Source of the DNA: Flavobacterium gelidicaeli
GTDB taxonomy: Bacteria > Bacteroidota > Bacteroidia > Flavobacteriales > Flavobacteriaceae
Length of the DNA: 64,000 nt
Direction of reading: 5' to 3'
Assembly: GCF_013294005.1 (NCBI RefSeq)
Contig: NZ_JABSNK010000004.1
Location: forward strand, 248,001 to 312,000
A program made the translations under genes and the position numbers. The first letter of the stretch is position 1. Each line of letters starts with the position of its first letter. Below, one piece after another: positions 61,356 to 64,000 of the stretch. The notes beneath the pieces were generated by a model. The model saw only the letters and a list, made by a program, of their open reading frames with translations. It searched no databases and was not told where the DNA came from.

Positions 61356-62060
61356 ATGAATTCAAAATATACTAAAGAAAATGCAAATGATGTTGTTCAT
61401 CATCTGGAATATAATGCGGAGAGATCACATTTAATTATTCCGGAATATGGACGCCATTTGCAAAAACTGATTGATCAAGCTACAGCTATTGAAGATAGTG
61501 AAGAGCGTAACAAAGCAGCCAAATATATTATTCAGGTGATGGGGAGTTTAAATCCACATTTAAGAGATGTATTGGATTTTCAACATAAACTTTGGGACCA
61601 ACTGTTTATTATGTCTGATTTTAGATTAGATGTGGAGTCTCCATATCCTATTCCTTCACGCGAAGTATTGCAATTAAAGCCTGATGTATTAAAATATCCT
61701 CAAAATTTTCCAAAATACAGGTATTATGGAAATAACATCAAGTACATGATTGATGTTGCAAATAAATGGGATGATGGAGATATGAAAAATGCATTAGTCA
61801 AAGTGATTGCAAACCATATGAAGAAGTCTTATTTAAGTTGGAACAAAGACACTGTTAAAGATGATGTTATTTTTGAACATCTTTACGAACTTTCTGATGG
61901 AAAGCTAAATTTGTTACAAAGTTCAGAAGAGCTTTTAAATACCACTGATTTATTGCGTACCAATAAGAGAATTTCGAATAAAATTTCTCCAGCTGGACAA
62001 CCAAAAATTCAAAGCAATAAGAATGCAAAAGTGGGTAAACCAAAATATAAAAAACAATAA
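61356..62060 (+). CDS. DUF4290 family protein
   Basis: 234 aa protein of a Bacteroidetes-specific family, recognised by YNAERSHLIIPEYGRHLQKL and the DFRLDVESPYPIPSREVLQL segment. Soluble and helical, with a basic C-terminal tail (KISPAGQPKIQSNKNAKVGK). Function unknown. In many Flavobacteriia it directly precedes murA, as here (100-base gap), suggesting a link to envelope biogenesis. Confidence 0.85.
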   Translation: MNSKYTKENANDVVHHLEYNAERSHLIIPEYGRHLQKLIDQATAIEDSEERNKAAKYIIQVMGSLNPHLRDVLDFQHKLWDQLFIMSDFRLDVESPYPIPSREVLQLKPDVLKYPQNFPKYRYYGNNIKYMIDVANKWDDGDMKNALVKVIANHMKKSYLSWNKDTVKDDVIFEHLYELSDGKLNLLQSSEELLNTTDLLRTNKRISNKISPAGQPKIQSNKNAKVGKPKYKKQ

Positions 62061-62160
62061 TACTATTGATTTAATCGTCATTATTATAATGGCTACATGA
62101 TTTTTTAAATGTTTTTTTGTAATTATGATAACTAAATAATTTATAACTCTAAAGTAATAT

Positions 62161-63471
62161 ATGGGAATTTTCAAAATAGAAGGAGGCATTCGATTAAAAG
62201 GAGAAATTACTCCTCAAGGAGCAAAAAATGAAGCATTACAAATATTGTGTGCAGTTCTTTTAACTTCGGAAAAAGTAATGATTAATAATATTCCAGATAT
62301 TATTGATATTAATAAACTGATTGTTTTATTAGAAAACTTGGGAGTTAAAATTCAAAAAAACGGACCAGGATCATATACTTTTCAAGCTGATGATATCAAT
62401 ATTGATTATTTAGAAACAGAAGCTTTCAAAAAAGAAGGTGGTTCACTACGTGGATCCATTATGATTGTTGGGCCATTATTAGCTCGTTATGGAAAAGGAT
62501 ATATTCCAAAACCAGGAGGAGATAAAATAGGAAGAAGACGTTTAGATACCCATTTTGAAGGTTTTATAAATCTTGGTGCTAAATTTAGATACAATAGAGA
62601 AGATCACTTTTACGGAGTAGAAGCTCCAGATGGTTTACAAGGAGCAGCTATGTTGCTTGATGAAGCATCTGTTACTGGAACGGCAAATATTGTTATGGCT
62701 GCAGTTCTTGCTAAAGGAAAGACTACAGTTTATAACGCAGCATGTGAGCCGTACTTACAACAGCTTTGTAAAATGTTGAATTCTATGGGTGCTAATATCA
62801 CTGGTGTAGGATCAAATTTATTGACTATTGAAGGAGTTACCAGTTTAGGCGGTTGCGAGCATAGAATTCTTCCTGACATGATCGAAATAGGGAGTTGGAT
62901 AGGTCTTGCTGCTATGACTAGAAGTGAAATTACGATTAAAGATGTAAGTTGGGATAATCTAGGAGTGATTCCTAGTGTGTTTAGAAAACTTGGAATAACA
63001 TTAGAAAGAAGAGGAGATGATATATATATTCCTTCTCATGAAAATGGATATAAAATTAAAACGGATATTGACGGTTCAATCCTAACTATTGCTGATGCAC
63101 CTTGGCCTGGATTTACGCCTGATTTATTAAGTATTGTTTTGGTTGTGGCAACTCAAGCGCAAGGAGATGTGTTGATACATCAAAAAATGTTTGAAAGCCG
63201 TTTGTTCTTCGTCGATAAATTAATCGATATGGGTGCAAAAATTATGTTGTGTGATCCGCATAGAGCGGTAGTTATGGGGCATGATTTTCAGTCTCAATTA
63301 AAAGCAACAACCATGTCATCTCCAGATATTCGTGCTGGAATTTCCTTGTTGATTGCGGCGCTTTCAGCAAAAGGAACAAGTACAATTCAAAATATTGAAC
63401 AAATTGATCGTGGATATGAAAGAATTGACGAAAGATTAAGAGCTATTGGAGCAAACATTGTTCGAGCATAA
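62161..63471 (+). CDS. murA: UDP-N-acetylglucosamine 1-carboxyvinyltransferase
   Basis: First committed step of peptidoglycan synthesis, adding enolpyruvate from PEP to UDP-GlcNAc. 436 aa, two-domain inside-out barrel: GGIRLKGEITPQGAKNEALQ with the conserved KN, GGSLRGSIMIVGPLLARYGK, and the loop PKPGGDKIGRRRLDTHFEGF. Asp121 replaces the usual catalytic cysteine, the change that gives fosfomycin insensitivity in some bacteria. It follows DUF4290 on the same strand. Confidence 0.96.
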   Translation: MGIFKIEGGIRLKGEITPQGAKNEALQILCAVLLTSEKVMINNIPDIIDINKLIVLLENLGVKIQKNGPGSYTFQADDINIDYLETEAFKKEGGSLRGSIMIVGPLLARYGKGYIPKPGGDKIGRRRLDTHFEGFINLGAKFRYNREDHFYGVEAPDGLQGAAMLLDEASVTGTANIVMAAVLAKGKTTVYNAACEPYLQQLCKMLNSMGANITGVGSNLLTIEGVTSLGGCEHRILPDMIEIGSWIGLAAMTRSEITIKDVSWDNLGVIPSVFRKLGITLERRGDDIYIPSHENGYKIKTDIDGSILTIADAPWPGFTPDLLSIVLVVATQAQGDVLIHQKMFESRLFFVDKLIDMGAKIMLCDPHRAVVMGHDFQSQLKATTMSSPDIRAGISLLIAALSAKGTSTIQNIEQIDRGYERIDERLRAIGANIVRA

Positions 63472-63559
63472 TATAAAAATCATTTTTTTTTAATCGTTTA
63501 AATAATTCTTTTGTTCACGCTAAAAGTTTTATTTAAACGATTTTTAATTTCCTATTCTT

Positions 63560-64000
63560 ATGTCTTCAGAAAAAACAGCAATAAAAGCAACCTATTTTAG
63601 TATTTTAGGAAACACTTGTTTAGCTATTATAAAGGGGTTTGCTGGTTTTTTTGGAAACTCCTACGCTTTAATCGCAGATGCAATTGAATCTACTACTGAC
63701 ATTTTTGCGTCTTTCTTGGTTTTATTCGGAATCAAATATTCAAACCGACCTGCCGATAGAAATCATCCTTATGGTCATGGTAGAGCAGAGCCTTTAATTA
63801 CTTTTTTGGTAGTTGGTTTTCTAATTACTTCGGCTACAATTATTGCTTATGAAAGTATTGTAAATATCCAGAAACCGCATGGCTTACCTAAACCTTGGAC
63901 GTTGATTGTCTTGGGGGTAATTATTATTTGGAAAGAATATTCTTTTCGACTAGTAATGAAAAAAAGTATTGAGACAAATAGTTCATCGCTTAAAGCAGAT
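63560..64000 (+). CDS. Cation diffusion facilitator transporter, 3' end off window
   Basis: Visible 147 codons start MSSEKTAIKATYFSILGNTC. First helices include GFFGNSYALIADAIESTTDI and the metal-binding HPYGHGRAEPLI, which are hallmarks of CDF (Zn/Co/Fe) exporters. The remaining membrane helices and cytosolic domain lie past base 64000. Metal specificity cannot be read. Confidence 0.92.
   Translation, partial: MSSEKTAIKATYFSILGNTCLAIIKGFAGFFGNSYALIADAIESTTDIFASFLVLFGIKYSNRPADRNHPYGHGRAEPLITFLVVGFLITSATIIAYESIVNIQKPHGLPKPWTLIVLGVIIIWKEYSFRLVMKKSIETNSSSLKAD

Overview
The window is AT-rich chromosomal DNA of a Flavobacteriia member, most likely Flavobacterium or a close relative. Supporting signs are Bacteroidetes-specific families (DUF5683, WbqC, DUF4290, DUF493, GIN-domain proteins, a long signal peptidase I), Bacteroidetes-type promoters (TTG-N19-TAnnTTTG, best in front of hup), few Shine-Dalgarno sequences, and Flavobacteriia-like housekeeping genes. 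The species assignment is inference.

Region 1 (1-28170) is core chromosome. In order it holds asnB (cut by the left edge), a glycosyltransferase, a DUF2461 protein, a rhodanese-thioredoxin lipoprotein and recF. It continues with a TPR membrane protein, ribH, mutL, two rhomboid proteases, a membrane EEP phosphatase, wbqC-like, lepB, dapB, DUF5683, parB and parA, tRNA-Pro and trxB. A padR-pspC-GIN envelope-stress operon plus an extra GIN gene follows, then a DUF4870 protein, a DUF4442 protein, a small Cys-rich exported protein, a DnaQ/GIY-YIG nuclease and a LexA-like repressor. Last comes an alpha/beta-hydrolase/GDPD fusion. A decayed C-terminal piece of a TonB-dependent receptor lies next to the insertion point.

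Region 2 (28209-54738, about 26.5 kb) is an integrative element inserted into the 3' end of a tRNA-Met gene. A 46-bp exact copy of the tRNA 3' part lies at 28209-28254, and the intact tRNA is at 54740-54813 beside a tyrosine integrase and a small upstream partner. No relaxase, conjugation or capsid genes were seen. Cargo from left to right: a DprA/phosphoribosyltransferase/HAD operon; a second, catalytic-domain-only recombinase; a NUMOD4/HNH-type gene; a cold-shock-domain gene pair; an 82-bp-period repeat array; a sigma-factor-like gene with a partner; an XRE regulator; and a replication-like gene with polymerase-A-like motifs. Then come a hairpin and a seven-copy iteron-like array, followed by an 11-kb four-gene operon (TPR/HExxH metallopeptidase, SNF2 helicase, N6-adenine methyltransferase, type III Res-like helicase-nuclease) and two paralogous leucine-rich-like repeat proteins. 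The four-gene operon is the strongest candidate for an incompletely described anti-phage system. The DprA/PRTase/HAD operon is the second.

Region 3 (54785-64000) is core chromosome again: START-like protein, class IV aminotransferase, YqgE/AlgH, HU, fmt, recQ, a small P-loop ATPase, DUF493, DUF4290, murA (with Asp in place of the catalytic Cys) and a cation-diffusion transporter cut by the right edge.
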